From: Diatrype stigma
Lineage: Eukaryota > Ascomycota > Sordariomycetes > Xylariales > Diatrypaceae
Direction of reading: 5' to 3'
Assembly: GCA_022225965.2 (NCBI GenBank)
Contig: JAKJXP020000076.1
Location: forward strand, 62,001-126,000
DNA: 64,000 nucleotides
A program made the position numbers and the translations under genes. A model generated the notes under the pieces. The model saw only the letters and a list, made by a program, of their open reading frames with translations. It was not told where the DNA came from and made no database searches. Shown in pieces: positions 22,346-34,743 of this stretch (position 1 is the first letter of the stretch; each line of letters begins with the position of its first letter).

Positions 22346-25300
22346 CAAAACTGTAGCTGACGGAACCTGATGTCCAGGGCGGCGTGTGGGGGCTGCGGCT
22401 TTTGAAACACTCGAAACATTCTCTGACTTCGCTGACCTGGTTGGACTTCGGTAAGCCAGGCTCTTTGGCTAACTTGAGCTTACCATGGCGGTGGCCGATT
22501 GAGTAGAGCGGCCCATCTCCCGGTATTATCTCAGGCTTGTCAGTAGATGAGTTGACGGTATAAGCGTAAGCTGGCCTGCAGCGTGGGCGGCACACATCAC
22601 TGGACGCCCTGGACGCCACGGCAAGGTTTGGTCCGAGTGGATGGGCGTGATAAGGTAGCATAGGTATGCGGGACGGAACTCGGAGCCAACAAGAGGTTCT
22701 GCTTCGCGGCGAGGCGGCCTGCGATAGGAGGTGTGCGGCTTTTCGTGGCAGACGGTCGCCGCGATCTTATTCGCCCCAACGTGAAACATGCGCTAGTTAG
22801 CAGCCGCAGGTGAAGAAAGAGAGATGGCGCGAGAGACGGTGTCTTGGGATGCTATAAATTGTAGGGGCGGATGGGAGGACTGGGGGACGGGTATAGAGGG
22901 CCCTTGTTTAGACTAGCAGGCATTCATTCTCCTTCTATATAAGGGAGCAGTGATGTCATGTTTATTCGATACGAGGCGTTATGATCGAAGAAAGCCGACT
23001 AAAAACCTGGTACGTAGTAGGGCAATTCTTGATACTATGTACATAGTAGGCATGCAGATGTCGTTAGTCTGGAGCTTGAGTCGAGTCAGGGGCAAAAGCT
23101 GCCGGGTACCTGCTCGGAAGCTCCAAAGAACGTTGATGAAAGGGTCGAATTCGAGCGTTGCAAGCAGGAGCCGTTGTTCTGCAGAACTCCTTGACTGGCT
23201 GGCCCGAAGACCTCTCTCTGCAGGCTGGGCAAAGTGCATGCAGGTCGAGGTCACATTAAGGATCTGGACTTGTGGTAGGGCAGGTCGAGGAGCAATGTTT
23301 CAGATTCTGAAAAGTCGCCGTCCGGCCTGGTGATTGGTGCGAGGGAAACGCCCAGCCTGTCCTGCCCTGCTCCAAACATGAATGATAGCACGCCTCTTGG
23401 CATGGCACTCTGGCACTCTGACACTTGGAGAGGAGGCCCGCATTTACGGATAGACCCTTGGAAGCACAAAAGGGAGGGGGTCGAACTTTCAAGGCCATCC
23501 AATAGGTAGCCAGCTTATTAGTGGCCGGGCCGGGTGATGGCGTACCTGATGAGCGAATTCGCATGACAGACCTGAGAACTGGTGTTCTATAAATGCCCAA
23601 ATCGAATTACTACATACCTGCTACATAATCACGAGGAATATAGGGGCTCTCTCTTGGGATTTTAGTCGGGACTTCCGCACAGCAGCCGATAGATACTTCA
23701 ATACCTACTATGTAAGTAGTCACCTGCGCGGGCATGCGGGTTAACAACGTACATACATTATATGTATGCGCTGTCCGCTTTCCTTTTATAGTTACGGAGG
23801 ACGAAGGGGCTGCCCCTGAATACAAAGTGGAACTTGCAGCCATCGACGGCCATTGGGATTCGGTGGTCAATGGCGCACAACTCCATAATACCACTAATGT
23901 GGGAGAGTTGTTGATAATATTGATAATCGAGTATCGCCCTGAACATCTGGCACTAGCAATCACTGCCCCTCGAAGTTTCTTGCAAGACGTCATAACAAGC
24001 CACCGGCAGTTGACCAGACGGGTGTGCCCTAAGTAGATGTGCCCTAAGTAGACTACAAAACGTCTGACTATCCTCCTCGGTAAGCATCTCGGGCTCATAC
24101 GAAGTTGACTCGAAGCATAGTTGCTTATCAACGTCTGACGGCCGGGCAGCCCGGGTTATCAGCATGCCCCCATACGTATGTAGGAAGATATATATACTGA
24201 TATATAATTTCATACTGTACGGCAACCGGATCTCGGTTGAATATATCGGATATATATACCTATATGTAAGCGCGGGATAGCTCTGACTGGCTGGATCATG
24301 GCCTCTGTGCCTTGAGTGTCTTGCCGCTGGCCAGGACGGCTTCATTGCCGGACCCATGAGGTAACGAGGACTGAAGATCGAGGCGGGGCTGAGGTAGATC
24401 TGCAGACGTCCATATGTAGTAGTTAATTGACGACTATCTGTTCCAATATACGCAGTCCGTTGAGCGGTTTATAGCCAGACAGCCCAATGGCCAACCTCAC
24501 TCGATGCAGGGCTATGTTCTCGAGTCCAGGTAAGGTAGGTAGGTAGGTATGTGGTAATGTGATGTTGGCCTTGGTCCAGTACCAAGTACCATTCCCAGGC
24601 GGTCCCAGGTCCCAGATTGCACAGATGCCATGATTAGTTAGGTAGGTATTTGTTTCAACTCCAACTCCTTCATCAGGCCAGACGAACCAAAGATGCAAAA
24701 GAGTTTCCTGTCCTAAAAGAGAAGCATGAAGAGGATTTATGTATAACTTTCAACTTGGTAGGTAGGGACTTACATAGGTAGGTCATTGGTGCGGGTGCAG
24801 ATATATATGGAACTGAAGTATGCGATGATCTGCCTCTGCCTTCCAGTTGCTCACACTTGATGCTGGATGCTGGAACGGATGGGAGAGGCAGCCCTAATTG
24901 AGGCCCCTAAACGGGCAATTAGTGCGCGTTTCAAACTGAACCTTGGTCACTTCAAAACCGATTCGACCCACTTTTGAGTCTTCCTGGACGGCGAACCCTG
25001 CCACCTAATTGCCTACCCACAGGTACCACCGCCTGAGCATTCAGCATGTACAGTACCCCTATAGTCGCTACCTCTTTCTTCATACATGTATTGGCCTGTT
25101 GGCTTCCGGTAGGTAGCTCTGGATCCCCGATGAAAGCAGGAGATGCAAAAACAATTGCGAGATGCCATACATATTGACTTGACCTGCCTACGTATATGCA
25201 GGCCTCACTGGAAAACACGGACCAGAACTCGGCATCCCCCACTAAACTCGAGTGTTCCCGGAGAAAACTTGTCAAGTTCTGATATCAACCTGCATGTTTA

Positions 25301-25944
25301 GCTGGTCCTGCTTGCTGGCTGACAGGGCTGGTGAGTAACCGACCGTACAGGCGTAGGTATCTTGGGTATGTGGTATTCTTAGCACTTAGCGCATGTAGGT
25401 ACTTGTACCTACCTACATTTGGATGGTGGATGGGTGGATGATATCGTAATTGAAAGTTTGTCAGTCCTCAGTTGTTGCAGATAGGATCAAACCCCCAATT
25501 TTCCGGCCCACCATGTCTGCCATTTAAGGATTTATGCTTCGTAGCTTTTGATAACTATACTGTATTTATTTCTTGGGTAATACTAACAAGACGGGAAAAA
25601 CTATCTGGCAACTGTCTGGGTACATAGGTAGGTACCGTACATACATATGTACTATGTACGTGTACTTTACACACTGCACACCAGGTAACACCACATACAT
25701 ACAACCTACCTTACATACATACATACGCCTACACAACTGGCACAGTACTAGTTGGGGGCTGGCGTACTTCACACAAGGCATTGACATACATACGCACACA
25801 CGCACACACACACACCACCACCACACCACACAGAATACCTACGTACATACATACATACCTACATACATACATATACGTACCTAACTAACGACCTCTGTAT
25901 GTACAATACATGTAGTTACCCAAGGTACCTAAGCACTAAGTTAC

Positions 25945-26240
25945 CTAAGCCTTAGCTCCCCATCCTCTATTTTCTCGTTTTTGTCCAAAATCATCATCCC
26001 CTTCTCCAGGCTCTGTCTCTGTGTCCGTCTCTCTTCCCAGGAACCTCAACCCTCCTCCTACTCGAACCTCAACCTCTTTCCCGCCCTACATATTGGGATC
26101 TCTAATGGAGCCTGTATATTGATCTCGGTCAGATTTAATTTTTTTTTATTCCTGACTCGGCTGTCTCTAGTTTCCTAATCTCTTTTCGGGTTCGGACCAC
26201 TATCATATCACCACCACCGCTACTACCACCACCGCACTAG
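25945..26240 (+). promoter_or_regulatory. Pyrimidine-rich promoter/leader tract of the RRM-Pumilio gene
   Basis: Long CT-rich stretches on the plus strand, about 0.7-1.0 kb before the ATG at 26951. They resemble the pyrimidine-rich tracts near transcription starts of well-expressed filamentous-fungal genes. If transcription begins near here, the 5' leader would be long. That is an inference from composition only. Confidence 0.4.
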
Positions 26241-26950
26241 TTTTACCCTATCCCCACGATTCCACGATCCCACGATCCCACGATCTCACGATAGTAGAAA
26301 TAGTGACACTGTATTACTTCCGCAGTACGAAGTGAAAGAGAAGAACAGGCAAAGGGGGGAAAACAGGACAGGTCTTCACCAACGACCGCACGGGGATTCG
26401 GGACGCTCAGAATCCTGCAGAACCAAGCTTAGCTCGGAGAGCTCGACATCTTCGACCCCGACCACTCCTTACATCATCGCACCCTGGCCTCTTCCAATTT
26501 TTTTATTCAAAATCAATTTTCGAGAAGGCTTTGAAACAGCCTGGAGCACTCGGACTTTGTAATAACCCCAGAAATATCAACGGGACCACTATATTCAGAC
26601 GACCGACGCTTGGACACTCCTTTGCCCCATTCCTCGCCTGCGGCCTCTTGTGTGTGCAACCACGGTATAATTCCCTGAGACACGGTCAATTCTGTTCTTC
26701 TGTTGATATACGCACATGAACGCACTGTTCTTCGCTGCCTCTGTTTTAGCGAGAGAAGTGTCTAATTAGAAAACGACGAGCTGAACCTCACCGCGGTGCT
26801 CGGCATCTGCGTCCATTTGACGTTGGACTTCCTCTCGGATCCCACCGCCATAAGAGAATCACCCGAGTAAGGTTGATTCAATTTTACCATCATCCGCAGA
26901 GAGCTCTTATACAAGCTACTCTTGATGAATAGTCGGATGAATAATCGATA

Positions 26951-29900
26951 ATGTCAACTTCTAGATCTGAGCATATGACTTTTGGCTTTCCTCCTAAATC
27001 ATCCAACGGTCAAGCTCCTTCAACCTCCCCCACAACCGCCGCCAACTCTCCCGGCGAATCCAGCATTAGATCCTCATTCATGTCAGGCGTCATCAATCCA
27101 TCTGCCAAGATGTCCGGTACCACGCGATCAGGGGCTGGTTCTCCATCGCACGAGACACCTGGCTCGAGCAGACTGTTCTCCAAAAGGTAAGCCATATCAG
27201 CATTGGCAATTCCCACCCCGCTCTCTATCACCAAACCATAGCGTCCTTTTTCTGACAGCGTTACACTGCCATACAGAGCTAGAGAGATCCAAGCCCAAGA
27301 GGGTGTCACCGGCATGCCGGCGTATCCATGGGGTGGCCCGCCCACCAGTGGAAATTCGACACCTCTACGGGAGAATATCCCCGAATCACCTACTGACGGT
27401 TTCCCCGACTTCGCGCCTCTCCCGACGCCTGACTCCCTACCTTCGACAAGGCGTGCCCGAGCAGGTACTGTACCTTCGCGCTTTCCCGTGGGTGCTGTAG
27501 GCACTGGGCAACCAAACTCTGTCCCCTCTCTCTCCTCGCATTCTTCCCGCCCGACTCCTTCCCAGAGCCCATTCAAGTCGCCGTCGCCCAACCTCAACGA
27601 GAACACCGATGCCCCACGATCGTCCACCCTCTTATCGAGACTCCGAGCGGGCTCAATGCCTCAGCGAAGTCCATTTGCGCAGATCCCGGGTACCAGCTCG
27701 CCATTCGGCCCGTCGGTCTTTAGCACGTGGAACCCTACAGGGCGCGAACGAGGCAACACTCTCGCCAGCATAGCGAGTGTGGGATCGAACGGACCCAGCT
27801 CCCCTGCCCAGTCGGCAAAGGAAGGACCTGGAGACAATGACGTTCATATGAGAACTCTTGACTACCTAGGTTTGGCCGAAACGCCACAGCCAGCTCGAGC
27901 CCAACTGGCCAGTACACCTTATTTGCCCGGGCTCGCCGATTTCACGAAGCAGGCCAACCGCTTCCGCTCGTATTCCGTGAACAACAAGGATAAGTATGCT
28001 GAGGAAGAGGATGATGAGTACGAGCAGGGCTTAGCGCTCGAGTATGCCCAACTCCAAGACCAATTGGCTGCTACCAATGCGGCCATCCACAGCCATAACC
28101 TCGCAGTTCAAGGCCTTCAGGCTTTTGCTTCTCAGGCTACGGTGACTCGACCTCGAGCTCGAACTGCCGGTGTTTTGGAGCTCCAAGGAGCAGGCTCTCG
28201 ACTGCTTCGAAATTACTATCCGACCCCTTCTCGTCTCGATAGCTCCATGACAGCTTCGGACCTTCAGTTGCCCGATGAGAAAGGATTTGATGATCTTCCG
28301 GCTGCCGTGGCCGCCATGAACTTGAACCGGTCGAATAGCCGCAACAATGGTCTGTTAACCGCGGAAGAAGCTGGCCTCGAGGGTCCTACTAGTGCGCTGT
28401 GGCTGGGCAGTATCCCTACTTCGACGACGACCTCAACTCTGACGGAAATGTTTAAATCATACGGTCCCATTCTGTCTGCCCGAGTCTTGACACACAAAAA
28501 CTGTGGCTTTGTGAACTTCGAGCGGGTTGATAGCGCCATCTCAGCGAAGGCAAGCATGAACGGCAAGGAGATATTCCCAGGCGCCGGCCCCATCCGTATC
28601 AATTTTGCGAAGCCTCCGTCCGCCTCGAACACACCTGGCCCTGACGGATCGTTTCCTAGTCCAAGCCCTGACCCCTTTGGAAAGAACCAGGATGCTGGTG
28701 TGTCGGGCACGACTGCTCCAGCCACTGACAAGTCTGCTGCCGCGAATGGTGCAAACAGTGCTCCAACCATACCACCTCTCCATGAGATGACTGGCGATAT
28801 TCTACAAATTGTGAAGTCCTTCGGGGCTACTGATGACGATACCTTCAGAATCTCCCATAGTCTCCAACAGGCCATTCAGTTCAACACGTTCGCCGATGAG
28901 ATCCCTCCGGTCCGCGAGCCGACTCACACCCGTGTGCACGATGCACCGAAACTGAGAGACATCCGCAAGCGTATCGACAACCAGAGCTTGTCACAAGCCG
29001 AGATCGAGAGCATTGCTGTCGACATGCTTCCGGAGATTGCGGAACTCGCCTCAGACTACCTTGGCAATACTGTCGTTCAGAAGCTCTTTGATAACTGTTC
29101 TGATAACCTGCGGGACGCTATGCTGGCCGAGATCGCGCCTCACATGGCCGAGATCGGTGTGCACAAGAACGGTACATGGGCGGCTCAGAGAATCATCGAT
29201 GTTTGCAAGACCCCGCACCAGATGACTCTGATCGTCGACCACCTGCGCCCTTACACGATTCCGCTGTTCCTGGATCAATATGGCAACTATGTGCTACAAG
29301 GCTGCTTGAAGTTCGGAGCACCTTTCAACGACTTCATCTTCGAGACGATGCTCAGCAGAATGTGGGATGTCTCTCAGGGCAGATATGGCGCACGGGCTAT
29401 GAGAGCGTGTCTCGAGAGTCACCATTCCACCAAGGACCAGCAAAGAATGCTCGCCGCCGCGATTGCACTGCATAGTGTGCAGCTAGCCACTAACGCGAAC
29501 GGAGCCCTGCTATTGACCTGGTTCTTAGACACGTGCACGTTCCCTCAGCGACGTAGCGTCCTAGCCCCCCAGCTCGTCCCCTACCTGGTCCATCTCTGCA
29601 CGCACAAGGTTGCGTATCTCACTGTGCTCAAAGTCATCAACCAGAAGGCCGAACCAGACGCAAGAGACACCATCCTCAAGTCGCTCTTCTTCACACCGAA
29701 CGACCAGATTTTGGAAGCTATTCTCAGTGATCATGCTTGTGGTGCTACTTTGATTTTCAAGGTTCTCACGACACCATTCTTTGATGAGAGCATCCGAGCT
29801 CAGGTTGTGGAGAATGTGAAGAGCGTACTTGTTCGCATCAAGGCCCAACCGAACCAGGGCTACAAACGCCTTATGGACGAAGTCGGCCTCTCCACTAGAA

Positions 29901-30535
29901 GTGGAGGCGGAGGTGGTGGCTCTCGCGATCACTCGGTAAGCCGTAACAACACGAACGAGCGGCAACGACCGGTGTCCAGACAGGCTCAGGCGAACGCTGC
30001 CGCGGTGCAGCAGAACTCGCAGTACAGCAACCAGTACATGAATCCACTCAACCCTAGTGCCAATGCTGGTAACTACGATATGGGAGGGTTTGCCCCACCT
30101 CGGAGTGATGCCGAGTCTGGGTTGCAGCCATTCCCGTCGTATGGGGGCCAAGGAGCGATGTATAATGCGAATAACAACGCAATGCCGCCCATGAACATGC
30201 AGCAGCTGCAATACCAACAGAGCATGATGGCACGCGGGGCACCGCCGCCAGTGAACAACTACATGCCCCCTATGCAGTCTGGATACGGTGGCTTCAACGG
30301 CTCAACCCCTCCCGTCGATCAGTACCGTAACCCGAATGGTGCAAATGGCAGCCCGGCCCAACCTTCGGGTGCTCCAGCTGGCTTTGGTGCGCCGCCGCCT
30401 GGGTTCGGGATGCCGATGGGCATGGGAGGCTACGGCTATGGCGGAAACGTCCCCTACATGCAGGAACAGCCGGTTAGTGGAAGACGCGGACGCGTAGGTC
30501 AACCCCACCAAAGAAAGAAATCGCCTCGACCGTAA
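26951..30535 (+). CDS. RRM and Pumilio-repeat RNA-binding protein, Jsn1/Puf2 type
   Basis: Post-transcriptional regulator expected to bind 3' UTR elements of target mRNAs. Exon 1 is 26951-27186; a 90-bp intron is followed by exon 2, 27277-30535; total 1164 residues. Residues 1-400 are low-complexity Ser/Pro/Thr-rich with a short coiled-coil-like segment. An RRM lies at about 451-522 (ALWLGSIP as RNP2 region, CGFVNFERV as RNP1). A Pumilio homology domain follows at about 640-935, with recognisable repeat cores such as DYLGNTVVQKLFD, HKNGTWAAQRIID and DQYGNYVLQGCL. The last 200 residues are rich in Gln, Asn, Gly, Met and Pro, prion-like in composition. In budding yeast the RRM + PUF pair is specific to Jsn1/Puf1 and Puf2, which supports the assignment over Puf3-5. 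RNA targets in this fungus are unknown. Confidence 0.93.
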
Positions 30536-33332
30536 GGGTCGCGTGCTGACTTCTCTGTGCTCCAGAGATGAATGATGATTTAATCTTCACGCCTGTTGAG
30601 CAGTCGGCTGGAGGTGCCGCAGGAAGTAGACCTTCCTACTAGTGCTTCTTTCACGTCTGTATCCGAAAATGGATTGTTCGCGTATTTTGCACGGACACGG
30701 ACGGAGTTGGCCGGGTCGTTCTAGTCCAGGAGAAAATAGTGCAACCTCCCAATTTTGAGAGGATAGGGGGGCTATCCCGGTCGAATTGCTCTTTTCCACC
30801 GCGACTCGTCTACCTCAGGCGCTCGGACTTACGGTGGCAGCAAGCAGCATAGGGCATTCTATCGGTACATATTTGGATTTTAGGACACGGCCTAACGGCG
30901 GTCCGGGTGCGCGAGGGGGTGGGGGGAAAGAGGGACGAGTTGGTAGATACGCCCCAATTATAACATTTGCGAGATCGAGACCTGTATCTGTGTATATGCT
31001 TGTGTGAAGAGCAACGGTGGACGAAAAGTCTTTTTTTCTTTTTCTTTCTTCTCTTCTTTTACTTGGTCGTATTTCGGCTTAGCACTTATATTGTCATGTA
31101 TGTCTTTGCGTGTGTCCGGTTGACGACGGGGTTGTTCATGTTCGTTTTTAGCTGCGAAATGCGTCATATAGAGAGCAAAGCAAGTAAGGATGTGATGAAA
31201 GCTGTCATCTATCATCATTGTACCCCCCTTTTTTCTCCATTAGACATGTTTCTTCCAGGCGCCTTTCCTGTTCACGTATGTATGTTAGGGCCTGAGGGTC
31301 AGAGCAGAGGTAGAAGCAGTGGTAGGGGCAGGGGAGGGGGAGGGGGAGGGGAAGAGCAGAGTTCGCGTGCTTTTATATTTTGCCTTTTCTCTTGTCTTTT
31401 TTCCTTCTATTACATGTCCAGATGAACGAAATGAACGAAACGAATCCCTATTCCACACTATATATACAACGCAATGAAGAAGTCCCTAGATATATCCTAT
31501 ATTATATGAATACGCTGAATGTCATGTCGCACGTTTGACAGAACCAAGCTGTATTGGGTGAGAAGTAAAATTGATACGAGGAAGGGGGAAAAGAGGATCA
31601 TATAGTGATGATTATGGCTCTTGTGTGCCTCTACTTGATGACATACTACTTGACATTCGGGTGTTTATCTATTCACTTACCACGGCTAGGTGCCTAGGTA
31701 GGTAGGTAGAAGAGGGAAAGGCCATTGTACTGCTAGTTGGTGGGTAGTTAGATCCCTACATAACGTCCCTATCTTGTCTTATTCTGTCTATCCACTTTGC
31801 TTGCTTGGTATGTCTGTCGCTGACGAAAGAGGCAGAGGAGGGGGGAGGAGGTACGGCGCGGTGCAGTACGCCGCAGTTCCCTCCTCTCTGACTGATACCC
31901 CCTCTATCTACTCCCGACCGACTACCTGCCGGCTTACCTGCCTGAAAACCTCGATTGTTCTTATCTTACCATCGTTGCCGTTGCCTACAGGGACGGTGGT
32001 GCCCTACACTTCTGTTATAGCTAACACAAGTTTCATTGGAAGATTGGTGTCCGACTAATCTTCTACCTAGCTACATGTGTCTGCCTGCCTATCTACACCG
32101 TGGAAATACCTAGGCGGGAGAGTGGGACGACTGACTATATCAGCCAGACGTACACGTGGACGAGCGGTGGACCGGCGGGTATATAGAGGCTATACAATAC
32201 TTTATGTGTGTGTGTGCTCGTCTGGCCATGCTGAATAATTCTATGGCGTGGCCATGGGAAAGGGGAGGTAGGCAGATACCTTTGGTAGGTGCTATCATAG
32301 CTAAGGGAGACAGGACAGCCAGATGCTTGCCATATATTCCTCCCCGTTCGTTTGTTTCTAATTTGATCTCCCCTCTCAACCACACCGACCCCCTAGCCTC
32401 CTACTAGAGTAAAGGAGTGCTTTGCTGGCTTTGTAGCTTACGGCGGGAAATCACAGTCTTATATCAAGCATTATAGAGTATCCATTCAGGAGTTGACATC
32501 CTGCTGTTCCGTCTCAGCACGGTAGAGGGACGGAATGGGATGAGGCTTGATGGGTAGGTAAGTTCGATGGAGCCCAGGTAGGGGGAAGGATGGGCCGTCG
32601 TATATATATCATGTCATGTTCCTGCCTCCTTCACCCAACGGAGTCGAGGAGATGGGGACTCTATATCGCTTGTTACCTCAGCTACTAGCCCACGCCGAGA
32701 ACATAGTCACTGCCTTGCTTGATTGTGTGGGCCGACTACTGCCGAGAGACAGACAGACAAGTAAACATAATACATAAACAGGAGATATGATAATCAGATC
32801 CTGAGTCTCTCCTTCTCTACCTCCATACCTCACTCACTCACACATGCTCCCTCTGTCTTTTCTCCCCCTCTGTCTCGACTAACGGCATCGGTATCATTAC
32901 ATATAGGAGTTCTGCCAAGAGACCGACCCAGCGGATGACCAACGAGGTAGTTAGACAGGAACGGAGTACTTGACTGTTTCAGCTAATAGGCATGTTGTAA
33001 CGTGGTAGACAGATAGATGGGGAGGACCCGTCCACCCATCGGTAGTATCTTTACACTGAGATGGTTAGTTAAAGGTGACAGTGGCAGCAGCAGCAGCATA
33101 TATAGGCTACCTCATCCAAGCTGCCAGCCAGGCTTTTGACCTGCATCACATAAGAAAGGTTGAATGACGGGGAGTTGGTCTGTTCCTCTGCTGCTACTAC
33201 GACAGTGTTTGTTTGATCATGAATCTGCACTTGATACTCATTCACTGTACACGTACTTATATATACCTTCCATGTAATATAACAGTAGTCACATCGGGTG
33301 ATCGTTCCTGATGATCAAAGTCACAAGCCATG

Positions 33333-33333
<1 letters not shown>

Positions 33334-33379
<46 letters not shown>
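33334..33379. repeat. AC dinucleotide microsatellite
   Basis: Uninterrupted AC run of about 22 units in the spacer downstream of the Pumilio gene. Likely length-polymorphic. Confidence 0.95.
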
Positions 33380-33380
<1 letters not shown>

Positions 33381-33621
33381 GCATACGGTCTTCATAAGCA
33401 AAATGTTTCTCTTAGCAGTAGCAAGTAGTATACGACTAACGTGGTGAAGAGGCGGCATGGTATGGTATGGTGTATAGAGAGGTTGGAGTTTGGGAGAGAT
33501 GGACACGACGGAGGTTAGGGTAGAGGGCAAAGGCAAGGGTTGGAAACAGATGGTCCCTCGTCGGTAGAAATGAGGAAAAAGGTGAAATGCAAGGGAAATG
33601 TGACCCGGTTCCCCTTTCCTT

Positions 33622-33657
33622 CCATCCGTCCGTCCGTTCGTCCGTCCGTCAGTCAAG
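33622..33657. repeat. CCGT tetranucleotide repeat
   Basis: About eight imperfect CCGT/TCGT/CAGT units in the same gene-free spacer. Confidence 0.8.
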
Positions 33658-34743
33658 TCAGGAAACAAAAGCAAAACAAAAAATCAAAGTCCGTCCGCCC
33701 TGCGAAGAAAACGCCGTATCCGAATGCCATGCTGTGGAATGATGCCAATCTTTGTCTTCTCGCTTCTCTTCTCTCTTCTCAAGCCCTGTCTCATCTCTCC
33801 TCTCTCCGGTCCTCTCCTCCCTTTCCATACCAACTTCGTTCTTCGTTCTTCGTATACGCGTCTTCCGTCTTCGCTTTCCATATACCATCCCGTCCTCTTC
33901 CTCAGTGCCAAGAAGAACCGCTATCACGTCGGGGATGAAACGATAACCGTTGCCGTAGTTGTCGAGTTGGCAAGGAAGAGGATCAGGACGCAAACAGAGA
34001 AGCAGAGGTGGGTCGCATACCAACCAAACAAGGGGCGAGCAACGCTTGTATGGAGTAAAGCAACACGAATAGCGAAGATCCTTCTCTTGGTAAATAACGC
34101 TATGATCGCTGGGGGTGGGGCAATATCGAAATAAGCGTCGGTCCACCATGGTGCCATGATGATTGCCGGCCAAGTCTGCTTCATCGTGTGTCGTGTCGGG
34201 GGTTCTGTCTCTTCCTCTCTAGTAGTACAGACGGGTTGTTACGAAATAAGAGAAAATAAAGCCTTCGTTCCAGATTCTTCGCGTGGGCGAGAAATCGACC
34301 AAAGTGTCGGGTTGAAAGGCAGGTATTAGGTAGGTGTTCTGGTATCATACTGAATAAGAAAAATGGATTCGAGAGGGTAGAAGTCAAAGCGTGCTTCATT
34401 GTCGATGCCGCGGTTGTTGATCGGCAACCCCTCTGCCATATGAGAAGAATCAAAAGGCGTGTATCCTGTTACGCAGAGGTACGGAAGGCGCCAGGCAAAC
34501 CGTCCGACTGCAATGAGGCACGCACGAGTCTATACTGGTATAATGATGAGAGAAACAATGACCCTAAGACACAATAGGCTGTTCGGCCTCTAGGCAACTA
34601 TAGCATGTTGTAGTCGCCCTTCCGCATGGGTATCAATGCCCAAAGTAGGATCTCTAGAAATATGGTGGTCGATAGAGCTGAACCCAGCAGATGAATATGG
34701 ACCTCTGATGGTCCGGACGGTGTGGGTGATGATTCGGCGGTCT

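Larger units (their letters stand above)
20325..26950. other. Large gene-poor intergenic region upstream of two divergent genes
   Basis: About 6.6 kb with no open frame I can support on either strand. Visible contents are many TACCTA/TAGGTA and CATACATA/GTACGTAC runs (20845-21000, 24530-24790, 25395-25415, 25620-25945), a 22-bp perfect palindrome (22320-22341) and a short direct repeat of GTGCCCTAAGTAGA near 24026-24053. A long pyrimidine-rich tract (about 25945-26240) precedes the RRM/Pumilio gene. Frames of 100-170 codons here have no family resemblance and are treated as chance. Non-coding RNA or a heavily decayed element cannot be excluded. Confidence 0.55.
30536..34743. other. Gene-poor intergenic region between converging genes
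   Basis: About 4.2 kb between the stop codons of the plus-strand Pumilio gene and the minus-strand double-PHD gene. The first few hundred bases should be 3' UTR. It holds a long AC dinucleotide repeat (33334-33379), a CCGT repeat (33622-33652), a purine-rich GGGGA tract near 31325-31355 and many TAGGTA words. Frames of up to 171 codons near 33540-34173 are low-complexity products of the repeats and are not supported as genes. Confidence 0.55.

Noticed and set aside
23610..24131. Minus-strand frame of 173 codons in the gene-poor region
   Set aside because: No domain, no codon bias and no splice context; a plus-strand frame overlaps it. Treated as chance.
33540..34173. Overlapping frames of 132-171 codons on both strands
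   Set aside because: Their length comes from CCGT, CTTCT and purine repeats; no protein family is visible.
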